The notes under the pieces were generated by a model that saw only the letters and a program-made list of their open reading frames with translations, was not told the DNA's origin and did no database searches. Below are positions 43,300 to 53,335 of a stretch of DNA of 64,000 nt, one piece after another. The translations under genes were made by a program, and so were the position numbers. Position 1 is the stretch's first letter, and each line of letters begins with the position of its first letter. Origin of the DNA: UBA8529 sp964390565 (GTDB lineage: Bacteria; Bacteroidota; Bacteroidia; Bacteroidales; Tenuifilaceae); assembly GCA_964390565.1 (NCBI GenBank), contig CAYMII010000011.1:1-64000 (forward strand). The letters run 5' to 3'.

Positions 43300-46200
43300 A
43301 TGCTCATTTCTGATATTGCTTTAAAGCGCCCTGTAGGTTCTATTGTGTTGAGCCTTTTAATCATTCTGTTGGGTGTTGTTGGGTTATCTTTTTTGGGTGT
43401 TCGTTTATATCCAGCAATCGACCCGCCAATTATCACCGTTTCAACGTCATACACTGGCGCTAACTCCGAAATCATTGAATCACAAATAACTGAGCCCCTT
43501 GAGAAGTCGATAAATGGTATCGAGGGAGTTAAATCCATCTCATCTTCCTCATCTGCCGGTTCAAGTAATATAACCGTTGAGTTTAAGCTTGATGCAGATC
43601 TCGAAAAAGCAGCAAACGACGTACGCGATAAAGTTTCGCAAGCAGCACGAAGCCTTCCTCAAGATTTAGATGCACTACCTACGGTTACTAAATCAGATGC
43701 CAACAGCGACCCGATTATCTTCCTTATCGTTCGAAGCACCTCGATGAATGCGCTTGAGCTGAGCGATTATGCCGAAAATGTACTCCTTGAGAAATTTCAA
43801 ACAATTCCCGGAATTAGCTCTGTGGGTATTTATGGTCAGCAGCGCCCAGCCATGAGGCTTTGGTTCGACCCTTTAAAAATGGCATCAAGAGGAATTACGG
43901 CCTCGGATGTTAGTCAGGCTCTTGCAAAGGAGAATATTGAAATGCCCGGGGGGAAAATTCGTGGATACGGAACAGAACTTATTGTTAAAACTTATGGTAG
44001 ATTGACTACCGAAGAAGATTTTAACAACCTAATAGTTAGGCAAGTCAATAATCAGGTAATCCGCTTTAGGGATATTGGAGAGGCTGTACTTGGTCCACAG
44101 AGCGAGGAATCAATGGCCAGTATTAATGGTGCAACGGGTCTTTCAATGGTACTAATACCGCTTCCTGGAGCCAATAGCATTGAAATTTCCGATGAATTTT
44201 ATAAGCGGCTTGAGCAGGTAAAAAAATTCCTCCCCGAAGGGATGAGGCTTGATGTTGGTCGTGACAGATCTGTCTTTGTTCGGCAGTCGGTAAAAGATGT
44301 AATTGAAACTCTTGCCATCGCAATATCTCTTGTAGTGCTAATTATATTCCTGTTCTTCAGAAACTGGGTAATTGCTCTTCGACCGCTCATTGATATTCCC
44401 GTATCACTGATTGGGACATTCTTTGTTATGTACTTGCTGGATTATTCGGTCAACGTGCTCACACTCCTTGGAATTGTGCTAGCAACAGGCCTCGTTGTGG
44501 ACGATGGGATTGTGGTAACCGAGAACATTTTCAAACGCATCGAAAAGGGTATGGACAAGATGCAAGCAGCCATAGAAGGGACTCGCGAAATATTCTTTGC
44601 TGTAATCTCAACCTCTATAACGCTAGCAATCGTTTTTATCCCAGTGGTATTTCTTCAAGGCTTTACAGGTAGGTTGTTCCGCGAATTTGGAATTGTTGTA
44701 GCCATGGCAGTGTTAATATCTGCGCTGGTTTCGCTCACATTAACTCCGGTACTTAACGTTAAACTTGGAGGATCAGCATCGCATCACTCAAGATTTTATC
44801 TTGCAACTGAGGATTTTTATGTCAACTTAGAAAGAAAATATCGCCGTTTACTCAGCTTCTTCATTGCTCGAAAGTGGATTTCATTTGTGATCGTAATTGC
44901 ATGTGTTGCTTCAATATTCTTAATTTCTAAACAGCTAAAATCAGAACTTGCTCCACTCGAAGATCATAGTTTTATTAGAACATCTCTTACCGCACCAGAG
45001 GGAACTGAGTATAATGCAATGCAAAAGGTTATTGATAAGGTTGCTAAAAGGCAAATCGACTCTATTCCGGAGGCAAACTTCATCTTGGCTCGTTATGGTG
45101 GAGGCATGGGTAGCTCCGGAGCAAATGGCGGAAACGTTATGACTTTCCTTTTACAACCCGAGGAACGTAAGGCTTCTCAGCAAGAAATATATGATAGGGT
45201 AACCCGTATGTTCCGCTCAATCCCCGATGCAAGAGTTATGGCAAGTCAAGAACCAACCATAACAACCTCTTCTGGAGGTGGTTTACCTGTTCAGTTTGTA
45301 CTTCAAAATCTCAACTTCAATAAAATTCGCGAGATACTTCCAAAGTTCTTAGAAGAAGCTCAAAGCAGTCCTGTTTTCAGTGGAGTTGACGTTAACCTTA
45401 AGTTTAACAAGCCCGAAATCAATATTACTATTGATAGGCTTAAAGCGACAAGCCTTGGTGTTAGCGTAAAAGATGTTTCAGATGCTCTTAATTTAGCCTT
45501 TAGCGGTAGCCGTTATGGATACTTCTTAAAAAATAACAAACAGTACTTTGTTATTGGACAAGTTGATAGAGAGAATAGAAGCAAACCAGCAGATATAGCA
45601 TCTCTATACGTTCGAAATAGTGCTGGTGCAATGATTCAACTCGATAACCTTGTAAGAATTGAAGAGAACAGTAACCCGCCAACCATATATCACTTTAACC
45701 GCTATAAATCGGCTAACGTTTCGGCAAACCTTGCTCCCGGCAGAACTGTTGGAGAAGGAATTGAGGAGATGCAGCGCATTGCTTCAAAACTTTTAGATGA
45801 GTCGTTCAGTACCGACTTGGCAGGACAATCGAGAGATTTTGCAGAAAGTAGTTCAAATATATCTTTTGCGTTAATTCTTGCCTTATTGCTAATTTACCTT
45901 ATTCTTGCTGCGCAATTTGAAAGTTTCCGCGATCCGTTTATTATCATGCTAACCGTTCCAATGGCTATTACAGGAGCGATGCTATCACTCTGGATTTTTG
46001 GGCAAACACTTAATATTTTCTCTGAAATTGGGATGATCCTCCTAATTGGTATAGTTACCAAAAACGGTATCCTTATAGTGGAGTTTGCCAATAAGAAATA
46101 TAGAAGTGGGATGACCAAGCGCGTTGCAGCTTTCGAAGCCGCATCGGCTCGTTTCCGCCCAATCGTAATGACATCGTTAGCTACAATATTTGGTGCATTA

Positions 46201-46353
46201 CCAATTGCGTTGGCCATTGGTGCTGGTGCATCAAGCAGAGTTTCGTTGGGTATTGTCGTTGTTGGAGGCTTACTATTCGCATTAATACTAACTCTATTTG
46301 TAATCCCAGTAATGTATATTCTTTTCTCAAGTAAAAAGATTGAGAACGTTTGA
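43300..46353 (+). CDS. RND efflux pump, AcrB-type
   Basis: 1017 residues, twelve membrane helices and two large periplasmic loops, the full family length. The start (ISDIALKRPVGSIVLSLLII), the TM4 aspartate pair region TGLVVDDGIVVTENIFKRIEKG and the TM10-12 segment FGALPIALAIGAGASSR...LGIVVVGGLLFAL are typical of HAE-1 pumps. Proton-driven export of drugs or lipophilic compounds; substrate not predictable. 6 bp after the adaptor gene. Confidence 0.96.
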   Translation: MLISDIALKRPVGSIVLSLLIILLGVVGLSFLGVRLYPAIDPPIITVSTSYTGANSEIIESQITEPLEKSINGIEGVKSISSSSSAGSSNITVEFKLDADLEKAANDVRDKVSQAARSLPQDLDALPTVTKSDANSDPIIFLIVRSTSMNALELSDYAENVLLEKFQTIPGISSVGIYGQQRPAMRLWFDPLKMASRGITASDVSQALAKENIEMPGGKIRGYGTELIVKTYGRLTTEEDFNNLIVRQVNNQVIRFRDIGEAVLGPQSEESMASINGATGLSMVLIPLPGANSIEISDEFYKRLEQVKKFLPEGMRLDVGRDRSVFVRQSVKDVIETLAIAISLVVLIIFLFFRNWVIALRPLIDIPVSLIGTFFVMYLLDYSVNVLTLLGIVLATGLVVDDGIVVTENIFKRIEKGMDKMQAAIEGTREIFFAVISTSITLAIVFIPVVFLQGFTGRLFREFGIVVAMAVLISALVSLTLTPVLNVKLGGSASHHSRFYLATEDFYVNLERKYRRLLSFFIARKWISFVIVIACVASIFLISKQLKSELAPLEDHSFIRTSLTAPEGTEYNAMQKVIDKVAKRQIDSIPEANFILARYGGGMGSSGANGGNVMTFLLQPEERKASQQEIYDRVTRMFRSIPDARVMASQEPTITTSSGGGLPVQFVLQNLNFNKIREILPKFLEEAQSSPVFSGVDVNLKFNKPEINITIDRLKATSLGVSVKDVSDALNLAFSGSRYGYFLKNNKQYFVIGQVDRENRSKPADIASLYVRNSAGAMIQLDNLVRIEENSNPPTIYHFNRYKSANVSANLAPGRTVGEGIEEMQRIASKLLDESFSTDLAGQSRDFAESSSNISFALILALLLIYLILAAQFESFRDPFIIMLTVPMAITGAMLSLWIFGQTLNIFSEIGMILLIGIVTKNGILIVEFANKKYRSGMTKRVAAFEAASARFRPIVMTSLATIFGALPIALAIGAGASSRVSLGIVVVGGLLFALILTLFVIPVMYILFSSKKIENV

Positions 46354-46369
46354 TTTAGAAACATCAATT

Positions 46370-47665
46370 ATGAATAAGATGAAACCTTTTCTTGTTATAA
46401 TATTTCTCTCAATATTCGGTTTAGCTGAAGCACAATCAGTTTTAACTGTTGAAGACGCTCTTAAAATAGCGTTAAAGAATAATTATGGGATATTAGTTGC
46501 AGGTAATGCTGCCGAAATTTCCAAAACGAATAATTCATGGGGAAATTCTGGGGCCTTACCGAGTGTTTCATTGGTTGGAAATGGGAGTCTATCAATACAG
46601 GATGGTAAAGACAAATCACCTTCTGGCGTAACTAACTATACAGGTGAAACATCAAAATCAATGAGTACTGGCGTTCAACTTAGCTGGACGCTATTCGATG
46701 GCGGGAAAATGTTCGTTTCAAAGAATAAACTCAACGAAATTGCTGCTTTAGGAGAAATCCAATTTAAAGACAAAGTGCTTCAAACCCAATATGCTGTTAT
46801 TGCTGCATACTTTGAAGTTGTGAGACAAAAACAACAGCTTAGAAATATTGAAGAGATAATCAACTATAACCAGAACCTTGTTAAAATTCTTCAAACATCA
46901 TTTCAGGCTGGCTCTGCACAGAAAAGTAGTTTTCTGCAAGCAAAAATCGATTTGAATGTATATAGAGAAAACTCTATCAACCAGCAATATGTAATTGATG
47001 CTGCAAAAAAATCTTTATCTACCTTGCTTTGTATTGCCGTTGATTCTACTTACGATGTGTCTGATACCATTCAGATAAACTTTACATTTAATAAAGACGA
47101 GCTGATTCAAAAACTTGAGTCTTCCAATACATCAATACTAACCTACCAAAAGCAAGTTGGTATTGCGAATTTATCCCTGAAAGAATTTCAGCGTTCGCGT
47201 TTCCCTCAAATAAGTTTTACCGCTGGGTATATGTATTCCCAATCAGCCAAATCCTTAACTGATTATAGTGGAAATAGCCTAGGCCCTCAATTTGGTGGTA
47301 CAATTTCCATTCCCATTTTTAAAGGAGGAGAGATTAATCGTAAAGTGACAATTGCAAAGCTCGACCTAAAATCGGCAGAGTATAACTTTGAAAACATAAA
47401 ACTACAAGCAAAGACAGAGCTTTTGAATGCAATTATGCAGTTCGAGAATCAACAAAAACTTTTGGAGATTGAAAGGGAGAATAACTTGCTTACAAAAGAA
47501 AATCTTGATATTAGCGCTCAAAGGCTAAAGTTAGGACAAACTACTTCAATTGAATTGCACCTTGCGCAGGAGAATTATGTACAATCATGTACCCGTTTAA
47601 TAAACTTCGAGTATAACCTTAAAATTGCCGAAACAAAACTTAAGCAACTATTAGCTTTAATGTAA
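46370..47665 (+). CDS. TolC-family outer-membrane efflux channel
   Basis: 431 residues from the ATG at 46370, 16 bp after the pump gene; an upstream ATG at 46340 would overlap it by 14 bp. Signal peptide to about residue 23 (GLAEAQ), then two OEP repeats with VEDALKIALKNNYGILVAGN and LSWTLFDGGKMFVSKNKL, and the second repeat FGGTISIPIFKGGEINRK...LSAEYNFENIKLQAKTELL type helices. Forms the exit duct of the RND system. Confidence 0.93.
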   Translation: MNKMKPFLVIIFLSIFGLAEAQSVLTVEDALKIALKNNYGILVAGNAAEISKTNNSWGNSGALPSVSLVGNGSLSIQDGKDKSPSGVTNYTGETSKSMSTGVQLSWTLFDGGKMFVSKNKLNEIAALGEIQFKDKVLQTQYAVIAAYFEVVRQKQQLRNIEEIINYNQNLVKILQTSFQAGSAQKSSFLQAKIDLNVYRENSINQQYVIDAAKKSLSTLLCIAVDSTYDVSDTIQINFTFNKDELIQKLESSNTSILTYQKQVGIANLSLKEFQRSRFPQISFTAGYMYSQSAKSLTDYSGNSLGPQFGGTISIPIFKGGEINRKVTIAKLDLKSAEYNFENIKLQAKTELLNAIMQFENQQKLLEIERENNLLTKENLDISAQRLKLGQTTSIELHLAQENYVQSCTRLINFEYNLKIAETKLKQLLALM

Positions 47666-47676
47666 AAGAAGAGGAA

Positions 47677-47877
47677 CTAGTTCAAATCAAACTTCATCTT
47701 TACAACCTGACTTGCTCCACAGTTAGGGCATTTTTTAGTTGTCACCTCTGTAACGCCTTTCATTACAGTAATTGATGATTCAGACTCATCAGTATTTCCA
47801 CATTTATCACACTTAAGTTTAAAGGTTACTGTTGTCCCTCTGTGGCTCAATACTTCACCTCCTGCTATAGTTACCAT
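47677..47877 (-). CDS. Small zinc-ribbon protein
   Basis: 66 residues with CDKC (23-26) and CPNC (50-53), a two-knuckle zinc ribbon, flanked by beta-strand-like stretches. No signal peptide. It may bind nucleic acid or be a small folding or regulatory unit; no family recognised. Convergent with the TolC gene, 11 bp apart. Confidence 0.75.
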   Translation of the reverse strand: MVTIAGGEVLSHRGTTVTFKLKCDKCGNTDESESSITVMKGVTEVTTKKCPNCGASQVVKMKFDLN

Positions 47878-47992
47878 TGTAATTTCTTTTAGATATAATT
47901 GTTATATACTTAAAATTCAAAACAAAAATATATCGTTTTTAAGCAACACGAAGTATAAAAAGGTTAGCAATAGGTAAGCATTTGAAAATTAA

Positions 47993-48020
47993 AAAAGCCT
48001 TCGAGATCTCGAAGGCTTTT
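47993..48020. terminator. Terminator of tRNA-Lys, perfect palindrome
   Basis: AAAAGCCTTCGAGA followed at once by its reverse complement, a 28-nt perfect palindrome with T-run, starting 2 nt beyond the tRNA. Confidence 0.9.
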
Positions 48021-48021
48021 G

Positions 48022-48094
48022 TCGGCTCGGAGAGGATCGAACTCTCGACCCCATGATTAAGAGTCACGTGCTCTACCAGCTGAGCTACGAGCCG
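48022..48094 (-). tRNA. tRNA-Lys (anticodon CTT)
   Basis: 73 nt: acceptor CGGCTCG/CGAGCCG, D stem GCTC/GAGC, anticodon stem CGTGA/TCATG with loop CTCTTAA, T stem GAGAG/CTCTC with loop TTCGATC, discriminator A. Anticodon CTT reads AAG. CCA not encoded. Single gene, followed by a strong terminator. Confidence 0.93.
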
Positions 48095-48162
48095 ATTTTC
48101 ATTGTTGAGGGTGCGAAGTTAAAATAATTACCTTAATTTTGGAACTTCTTAAACTGTTTTAA

Positions 48163-49218
48163 ATGAAAAAAACAATACTTATTACAGGTGGTGCTGGATT
48201 TATCGGTTCGCACGTAGTTCGCCGATTTGTAAAAAGCTACCCCAACTATAATATAATTAACCTCGATGTTCTGACCTATGCAGGAAATTTAGAGAACCTG
48301 ACTGATATTGAAAAGTTTGCCAATTATTCCTTTATAAAAGGAGATATAACGGACGAACAAACCGTTGAGAATATTTTTAGCAATAATCAGATTGACGGGG
48401 TAATACATTTAGCTGCAGAATCGCATGTAGATAGATCGATAACTGACCCAATGGCTTTTATCAATACCAATATTCTTGGAACCGTCGTACTCCTTAATGC
48501 TGCAAAAAAAAGTTGGAAGGATAATTTCAATGGAAAACTATTTTACCACATCTCAACCGATGAGGTATATGGTAGCCTTGGGGATGAAGGCCTATTTACT
48601 GAAGAGACATCTTACGATCCTCGTAGTCCATACTCAGCATCTAAGGCATCTTCCGACCATCTTGTTCGTGCATATCATCATACATATGGCTTGCCAACCG
48701 TAATATCAAACTGCTCGAATAACTATGGCCCAAACCAATTCCCAGAGAAATTAATCCCTTTGGCAATTAACAATATCAAGAATAATAAACCAATTCCAAT
48801 TTATGGTAAAGGTGAGAATGTTCGTGACTGGTTATACGTTCATGATCATGCTGCAGCAATAGATCTTATATTCCACAAAGCAAAAATTGGTGAAACTTAT
48901 AATATCGGCGGAAATAATGAATGGAAAAACATCGATCTCATCAAAGTATTATGCCGAATAATGGATGCTAAGCTAAATAGAAATATTGGGGACTCCGAGA
49001 AGCTTATCACTTATGTTAAAGATAGAGCAGGTCACGATCTTCGGTATGCAATTGACTCATCAAAACTTCAAAGGGAATTAGGATGGGCTCCTTCATTACA
49101 GTTTGAGGAGGGGTTAACAAAAACTGTTGAATGGTATCTTGCAAACCAGAAATGGCTTGATGATATTGTTACAGGAAACTATCAGCACTACTATAACGAG
49201 CAATATAAAAGTAGATAA
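48163..49218 (+). CDS. rfbB: dTDP-glucose 4,6-dehydratase
   Basis: 351 residues, the usual length. NAD-binding loop TGGAGFIGSHVVRRF at the N-terminus, HLAAESHVDRSI, catalytic region HISTDEVYGSLG, and YxxxK as YSASKASSDHLVRAYHHTYG. It converts dTDP-glucose to the 4-keto-6-deoxy sugar on the way to dTDP-rhamnose and related surface sugars. The other rml genes are not in the window, which is unusual as they tend to cluster. A TAATTTTG box (48134-48141) is a likely -7 element. Confidence 0.96.
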   Translation: MKKTILITGGAGFIGSHVVRRFVKSYPNYNIINLDVLTYAGNLENLTDIEKFANYSFIKGDITDEQTVENIFSNNQIDGVIHLAAESHVDRSITDPMAFINTNILGTVVLLNAAKKSWKDNFNGKLFYHISTDEVYGSLGDEGLFTEETSYDPRSPYSASKASSDHLVRAYHHTYGLPTVISNCSNNYGPNQFPEKLIPLAINNIKNNKPIPIYGKGENVRDWLYVHDHAAAIDLIFHKAKIGETYNIGGNNEWKNIDLIKVLCRIMDAKLNRNIGDSEKLITYVKDRAGHDLRYAIDSSKLQRELGWAPSLQFEEGLTKTVEWYLANQKWLDDIVTGNYQHYYNEQYKSR

Positions 49219-49223
49219 AAAAG

Positions 49224-49247
49224 AAAGGGAGCTTTTCGCTCCCTTTT
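49224..49247. terminator. Terminator between rfbB and glmS (convergent)
   Basis: AAAGGGAGC-TTTTC-GCTCCCTTT, a 9-bp stem with A and T runs, usable from both sides. Confidence 0.9.
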
Positions 49248-49250
49248 ATA

Positions 49251-51086
49251 TTATTCAACAGTTACTGATTTTGCCAAGTTTCTCGGTTGATCTACGTTAC
49301 ATCCTCGCATTAAAGCTATATGATAAGCCAAAAGTTGTAATGGTATAACCGCAAGTAATGACTCTACAATCTCATGAGCCTTAGGGATTTCAAGAACATA
49401 GTCAGCCATTTCCTTGATTAAAGTATCTCCTTCGGTAACAATTGCAATTACAACTCCCTTACGTGCCTTTACCTCCTGAACGTTGCTTACAACCTTTTCG
49501 TAACTACTATCCTTTGCTGCAATAACAACGACAGGCATTTTATCGTCGATCAATGCAATTGGACCATGCTTCATCTCTGCTGCAGGGTAACCCTCGGCAT
49601 GTATGTATGAAATCTCCTTGAGTTTAAGTGCTCCTTCAAGCGCAACAGGGAAGAAGTAACCTCTTCCGAGATAAAGGAAATTTGTTGATTTATGGAATAT
49701 CTCGGCAATCTTGATAACTTCATTGTTTGAACCAAGAATCTTCTCTATTTTGTCGGGAACAAGAGTTATTTCCTTTATGAGTTCTTTGTACTTTTCTTGA
49801 CTTAAATAACCCTTCCTCCAGCCAAGAAGAATTGAAATCATTGTAAGGATAGTTACCTGAGCAGTAAAAGCCTTGGTTGATGCAACTCCAATCTCTGGGC
49901 CAGCATGTGTGTATACACCTGCATCCGTTTCACGAGGAATACTTGAGCCAACCACATTGCAAATACCAAGAACTAGTGCTCCAGCACCTCTTGCCAAACG
50001 AATAGCAGCAAGAGTATCGGCTGTTTCTCCGCTTTGGCTAATGGCTATTACAACATCATCTTTATAAATAATTGGATTTCGGTATCTAAACTCAGATGCA
50101 TATTCTACTTCCACTGGAACCCTCGCCAACTCTTCCATCAAATATTCTCCAACTAATGCTGCATGCCAAGATGTTCCACAACCGATAAGGATGATTCGTT
50201 TTGCCTCAACAAGTCGTGGCAATACATGGTATAGTCCACCAAGATGGATCTCGTTTAAATCTTGAGATATTCTTCCTCTAAAAGTATCATGAATGCTACG
50301 GGGTTGTTCAAATATCTCTTTAAGCATAAAATGCTCGAAACCACCCTTTTCAATCTCCTCAATATCAAGATCGAGTGTTTGAATATTAGGTTGTAACGAC
50401 TCGTTAAAGATGGTTTTAAGGGTTAATTCACCTCTTTTAATAATAGCAACATCATTATCATTAAGATATATAACGCTATTAGTAAACTCTACGATAGGTG
50501 TTGCGTCTGATGCCACAAAATATTCATCATCTCCCACACCAATAACCAATGGGCTTCCTTTTCGAGCAGCGATAAGCATATTTGGCTCATCGCGACAAAT
50601 TACCACCAAACCGTACGCACCAACAACTTTGGTTAAAGCTAATCGCACGGCGATTTCAGCTGTAACATTTCCTTTTAGATAAATGTACTCTATTAAGTTA
50701 GCAAGAACCTCAGTGTCCGTTTCGGATTTAAATTTATAAGAACGTTTTTCAAGCCTTGTTTTTAATGGACTATAGTTTTCGATAATGCCATTATGGATAA
50801 TGGTAAACAACCCATTCATCGAAACATGTGGGTGAGCATTTATATCATTTGGCACACCATGCGTAGCCCAACGCGTATGTCCCATACCTACAGTACCGGA
50901 TACATCGTTTGAACCAACATGTTTTTCAAGATCAGAAACTTTTCCTTTGCATTTGAAAAGTCGTGGTTCCCCATTCATTATACAAACGCCTGCTGAATCG
51001 TAGCCTCTATACTCTAACCTTTTTAAACCATTTATTATAACAGGATAAGCTTGTCTGTGTCCAATATAGCCAACAATACCACACAT
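49251..51086 (-). CDS. glmS: Glutamine-fructose-6-phosphate aminotransferase (isomerizing)
   Basis: 611 residues. Starts MCGIVGYIG with nucleophile cysteine 2 of the class II glutaminase domain (1-about 240: GHTRWATHG, HNGIIENY), then two SIS isomerase domains (from about 285: LIGCGTSWHAALVGEYL, AISQSGETADTLAA, STKAFTAQV) and the end RNLAKSVTVE. It makes glucosamine-6-phosphate, the entry to peptidoglycan and LPS amino sugars. Followed upstream by a DUF4270 gene (4 bp), probably the same transcript. No glmS ribozyme is seen upstream. Confidence 0.97.
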   Translation of the reverse strand: MCGIVGYIGHRQAYPVIINGLKRLEYRGYDSAGVCIMNGEPRLFKCKGKVSDLEKHVGSNDVSGTVGMGHTRWATHGVPNDINAHPHVSMNGLFTIIHNGIIENYSPLKTRLEKRSYKFKSETDTEVLANLIEYIYLKGNVTAEIAVRLALTKVVGAYGLVVICRDEPNMLIAARKGSPLVIGVGDDEYFVASDATPIVEFTNSVIYLNDNDVAIIKRGELTLKTIFNESLQPNIQTLDLDIEEIEKGGFEHFMLKEIFEQPRSIHDTFRGRISQDLNEIHLGGLYHVLPRLVEAKRIILIGCGTSWHAALVGEYLMEELARVPVEVEYASEFRYRNPIIYKDDVVIAISQSGETADTLAAIRLARGAGALVLGICNVVGSSIPRETDAGVYTHAGPEIGVASTKAFTAQVTILTMISILLGWRKGYLSQEKYKELIKEITLVPDKIEKILGSNNEVIKIAEIFHKSTNFLYLGRGYFFPVALEGALKLKEISYIHAEGYPAAEMKHGPIALIDDKMPVVVIAAKDSSYEKVVSNVQEVKARKGVVIAIVTEGDTLIKEMADYVLEIPKAHEIVESLLAVIPLQLLAYHIALMRGCNVDQPRNLAKSVTVE

Positions 51087-51090
51087 AATA

Positions 51091-52521
51091 CTAGAGCTTT
51101 GAGTAGGTTATAATCAATTTCATTGGTTTGCTATTATTCCCTGTTCTGAATATTCCTTGCCTATAATTGTATTTGTAATCACTAGGTTCTAAGTAAAAAT
51201 AATCTTCGGAAATTTTATTTTTCAAGAGATTTTGAAGTTGAAGCGTAATGTCAATCGCATAATATTTGCTTGCTTTATTGTAATTAACACTATACGACTC
51301 GGTAAGTAAAAAGTCAAGTATTTTTGTTACATCATCCGATGACATTATATTATATTTACTGTATACTCTATCCTGATAGTAATAAAGTCGTGGTATAATA
51401 GAGTCCTCAGGAAATTCTGGATGAGATTGAAGAGATTGAACGTCAAACTTTAATACCGCTTTATGAATTGCCACTGGCATGAGTTTTTTCCATGATTCAA
51501 TTCCTTTTAATTTTATAAGACCACGAGTTCCGCCTAACCCATCAATATAGAAAACAGAATCCTCAACATTAACAGCGGTTGAAGTTGTATCGTAAAAATG
51601 ATTTATTTTTAGACCAGCTTCAGCCTTGGTATAATCATGTTCATAGTGATTGTATTTTGCAGCAGGGTAACTGTCAAAATTGAAAACAGTATCAAGCATA
51701 AAAGTTACACCATTTCTTGTAACTTGACGTTTATGATTTATAACTAAACGAATGTTTTCTTTTAAATTGTAATCAGTATCTTCTTGTTGGTTTTGGAAAA
51801 AATAGAGAACTCCATCATTGTTGGCATAGTCATCGCTGGTAACATACAATCCCTTAAAATATCTTTGCAAAACCGTATTGCTAAAAAATGCTGAATCAGG
51901 GAGGTTTTTAAAAAAGTTTTCAAAATCGTCATTTAACCTTATTCTTATTTTATTCCCTCCGCTATAAACGGTTGGTTCACTAACAACTGTAGGAAAATAT
52001 TTATCAGGCGTAATTGGGTTAAGTCCATTTATAAACAATTTATTACTATCGTTTCTGACAAAAATATCATAGTTCGCCCTGTAGATTTTGATGTTGATAG
52101 GTTGGTTTTTTTTGCCCCAAGTTCTTTTTAAATATAACTCTAGAAAAACAGAATCGATAGGCCTTTCGGGAGTTTTAATTCTATGGAAAGTATCTGCCAC
52201 GTTATCAATCGTAAACTCAGTCATGAAATCTGCTTTAATTTTTCCAAATATATCTGAGTTATCACACCCTAATACAGCATAACTAAAAAAACTGGTTGAT
52301 AATGAATCCTTTATGTTGGCCGTATAAGCCGATACTTTAAATGTATCTGAAACAAAAATTTCAGATTTATCTTCTGAGGGTATCAAATCCCCACCAACCA
52401 TATTGGGTTCATTGTAACAGGCGTTTAATCCAAATATTAAAGCAAAAATTGCAACGAACTGAAATGAGATGTTTTTTCTAAAAAAAGAATTCAAATCCCT
52501 ATTAAATCTATTTCTTGTCAT
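51091..52521 (-). CDS. DUF4270 lipoprotein
   Basis: 476 residues. A hydrophobic segment ends GLNACYNEPNMVGGDLIP, a lipobox-like site with the family start (GxDLIPxxD) right after; the rest is beta-rich with RPIDSVFLELYLKRTWG and NSKPMKLIITYSKL at the end. DUF4270 proteins are outer-membrane-associated in Bacteroidota with unknown function. The 5' end overlaps the glycogen synthase-like gene by 14 bp, and glmS follows by 4 bp, so the three genes read as one transcript; this order is, as I recall, shared by many Bacteroidota. Confidence 0.9.
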   Translation of the reverse strand: MTRNRFNRDLNSFFRKNISFQFVAIFALIFGLNACYNEPNMVGGDLIPSEDKSEIFVSDTFKVSAYTANIKDSLSTSFFSYAVLGCDNSDIFGKIKADFMTEFTIDNVADTFHRIKTPERPIDSVFLELYLKRTWGKKNQPINIKIYRANYDIFVRNDSNKLFINGLNPITPDKYFPTVVSEPTVYSGGNKIRIRLNDDFENFFKNLPDSAFFSNTVLQRYFKGLYVTSDDYANNDGVLYFFQNQQEDTDYNLKENIRLVINHKRQVTRNGVTFMLDTVFNFDSYPAAKYNHYEHDYTKAEAGLKINHFYDTTSTAVNVEDSVFYIDGLGGTRGLIKLKGIESWKKLMPVAIHKAVLKFDVQSLQSHPEFPEDSIIPRLYYYQDRVYSKYNIMSSDDVTKILDFLLTESYSVNYNKASKYYAIDITLQLQNLLKNKISEDYFYLEPSDYKYNYRQGIFRTGNNSKPMKLIITYSKL

Positions 52522-53335
52522 TTATTGAGTTGTTTAAAATCTGATCGTAAAAATTATTGAATGATTCTACATAACTATCCTTGTCCTGAAATGGTAAAAC
52601 GGGTTTACCTAAACTATTGATATATTCGTTAACATCTTTATTTATCTCTTCGCTACCAAGAATTATGCCATCTGAAAAGTTCACAGCAAGTTTGGATAGG
52701 TTTACGAAATCTGGGGTTTTTAAAATCTCAACATCCTTTTTTGTTATCCCTTCAATTAAAATCTTATTACGAACATTTGGTCTAAATGAATTGTCAAATC
52801 CATCGTTGTAAACTGAGTAAACCACCTTTGATTTGGCAAACAATGGGTCGTCGTAGTAAGCCTTTTTAACAAGAATAGGTACAAATGCCGAAATCCAACC
52901 ATGACAGTGAATTAAGTCGGGTGCCCAGCGAAGTTTTTTAACGGTTTCGAGAACTCCACGAGCAAAGAAAATTGAGCGCTCATCGTTATCCTCAAAAAAA
53001 GCGTTGTTCTCGTCGCTAAGGGTAAACTTTCGGTGAAAGTAGTCCTCATTGTCGATGAAGTAAACCTGCATCCTAGCGCTTTGGATAGAGGCAACTTTAA
53101 TAATTAGTGGATGGTCAGTGTCATCGATAACCAGATTCATACCCGATAAGCGAATCACCTCGTGGAGCTGATTACGCCTTTCGTTTATACATCCATAACG
53201 TGGCATGAATGTTCGAATCTCTTTCCCTCTTTCCTGTATCCCTTGTGGAAGGTTACGCCCAATTAGTGCCATTTCGCTTTCTGGCAGATAAGGGGTAATT
53301 TCCTGTGAGATAAATAGAACCTTTGTGTTCTTCAT
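52508..53335 (-). CDS. Single-domain glycogen/starch synthase-like protein (GT5 N-terminal domain)
   Basis: 275 residues, about half of a true glycogen synthase (about 480). Only the N-terminal Rossmann domain is there: KVLFISQEITPYLPESEMALIGRNLP, with the usual KxGGLADV substrate loop changed to ESEMALIGRN, then DLIHCHGWISAFVPILVKK and GIILGSEEINKDVNEYI. The C-terminal GT-B half with its ADP-glucose site is missing, so ordinary synthase activity is unlikely. First gene of an operon with the DUF4270 protein and glmS, divergent from panC. Role unknown. Confidence 0.82.
   Translation of the reverse strand: MKNTKVLFISQEITPYLPESEMALIGRNLPQGIQERGKEIRTFMPRYGCINERRNQLHEVIRLSGMNLVIDDTDHPLIIKVASIQSARMQVYFIDNEDYFHRKFTLSDENNAFFEDNDERSIFFARGVLETVKKLRWAPDLIHCHGWISAFVPILVKKAYYDDPLFAKSKVVYSVYNDGFDNSFRPNVRNKILIEGITKKDVEILKTPDFVNLSKLAVNFSDGIILGSEEINKDVNEYINSLGKPVLPFQDKDSYVESFNNFYDQILNNSINDKK

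Noticed and set aside
49251..51086. glmS ribozyme
   Set aside because: Only 4 bp separate glmS from the upstream gene, so there is no room for the ribozyme.
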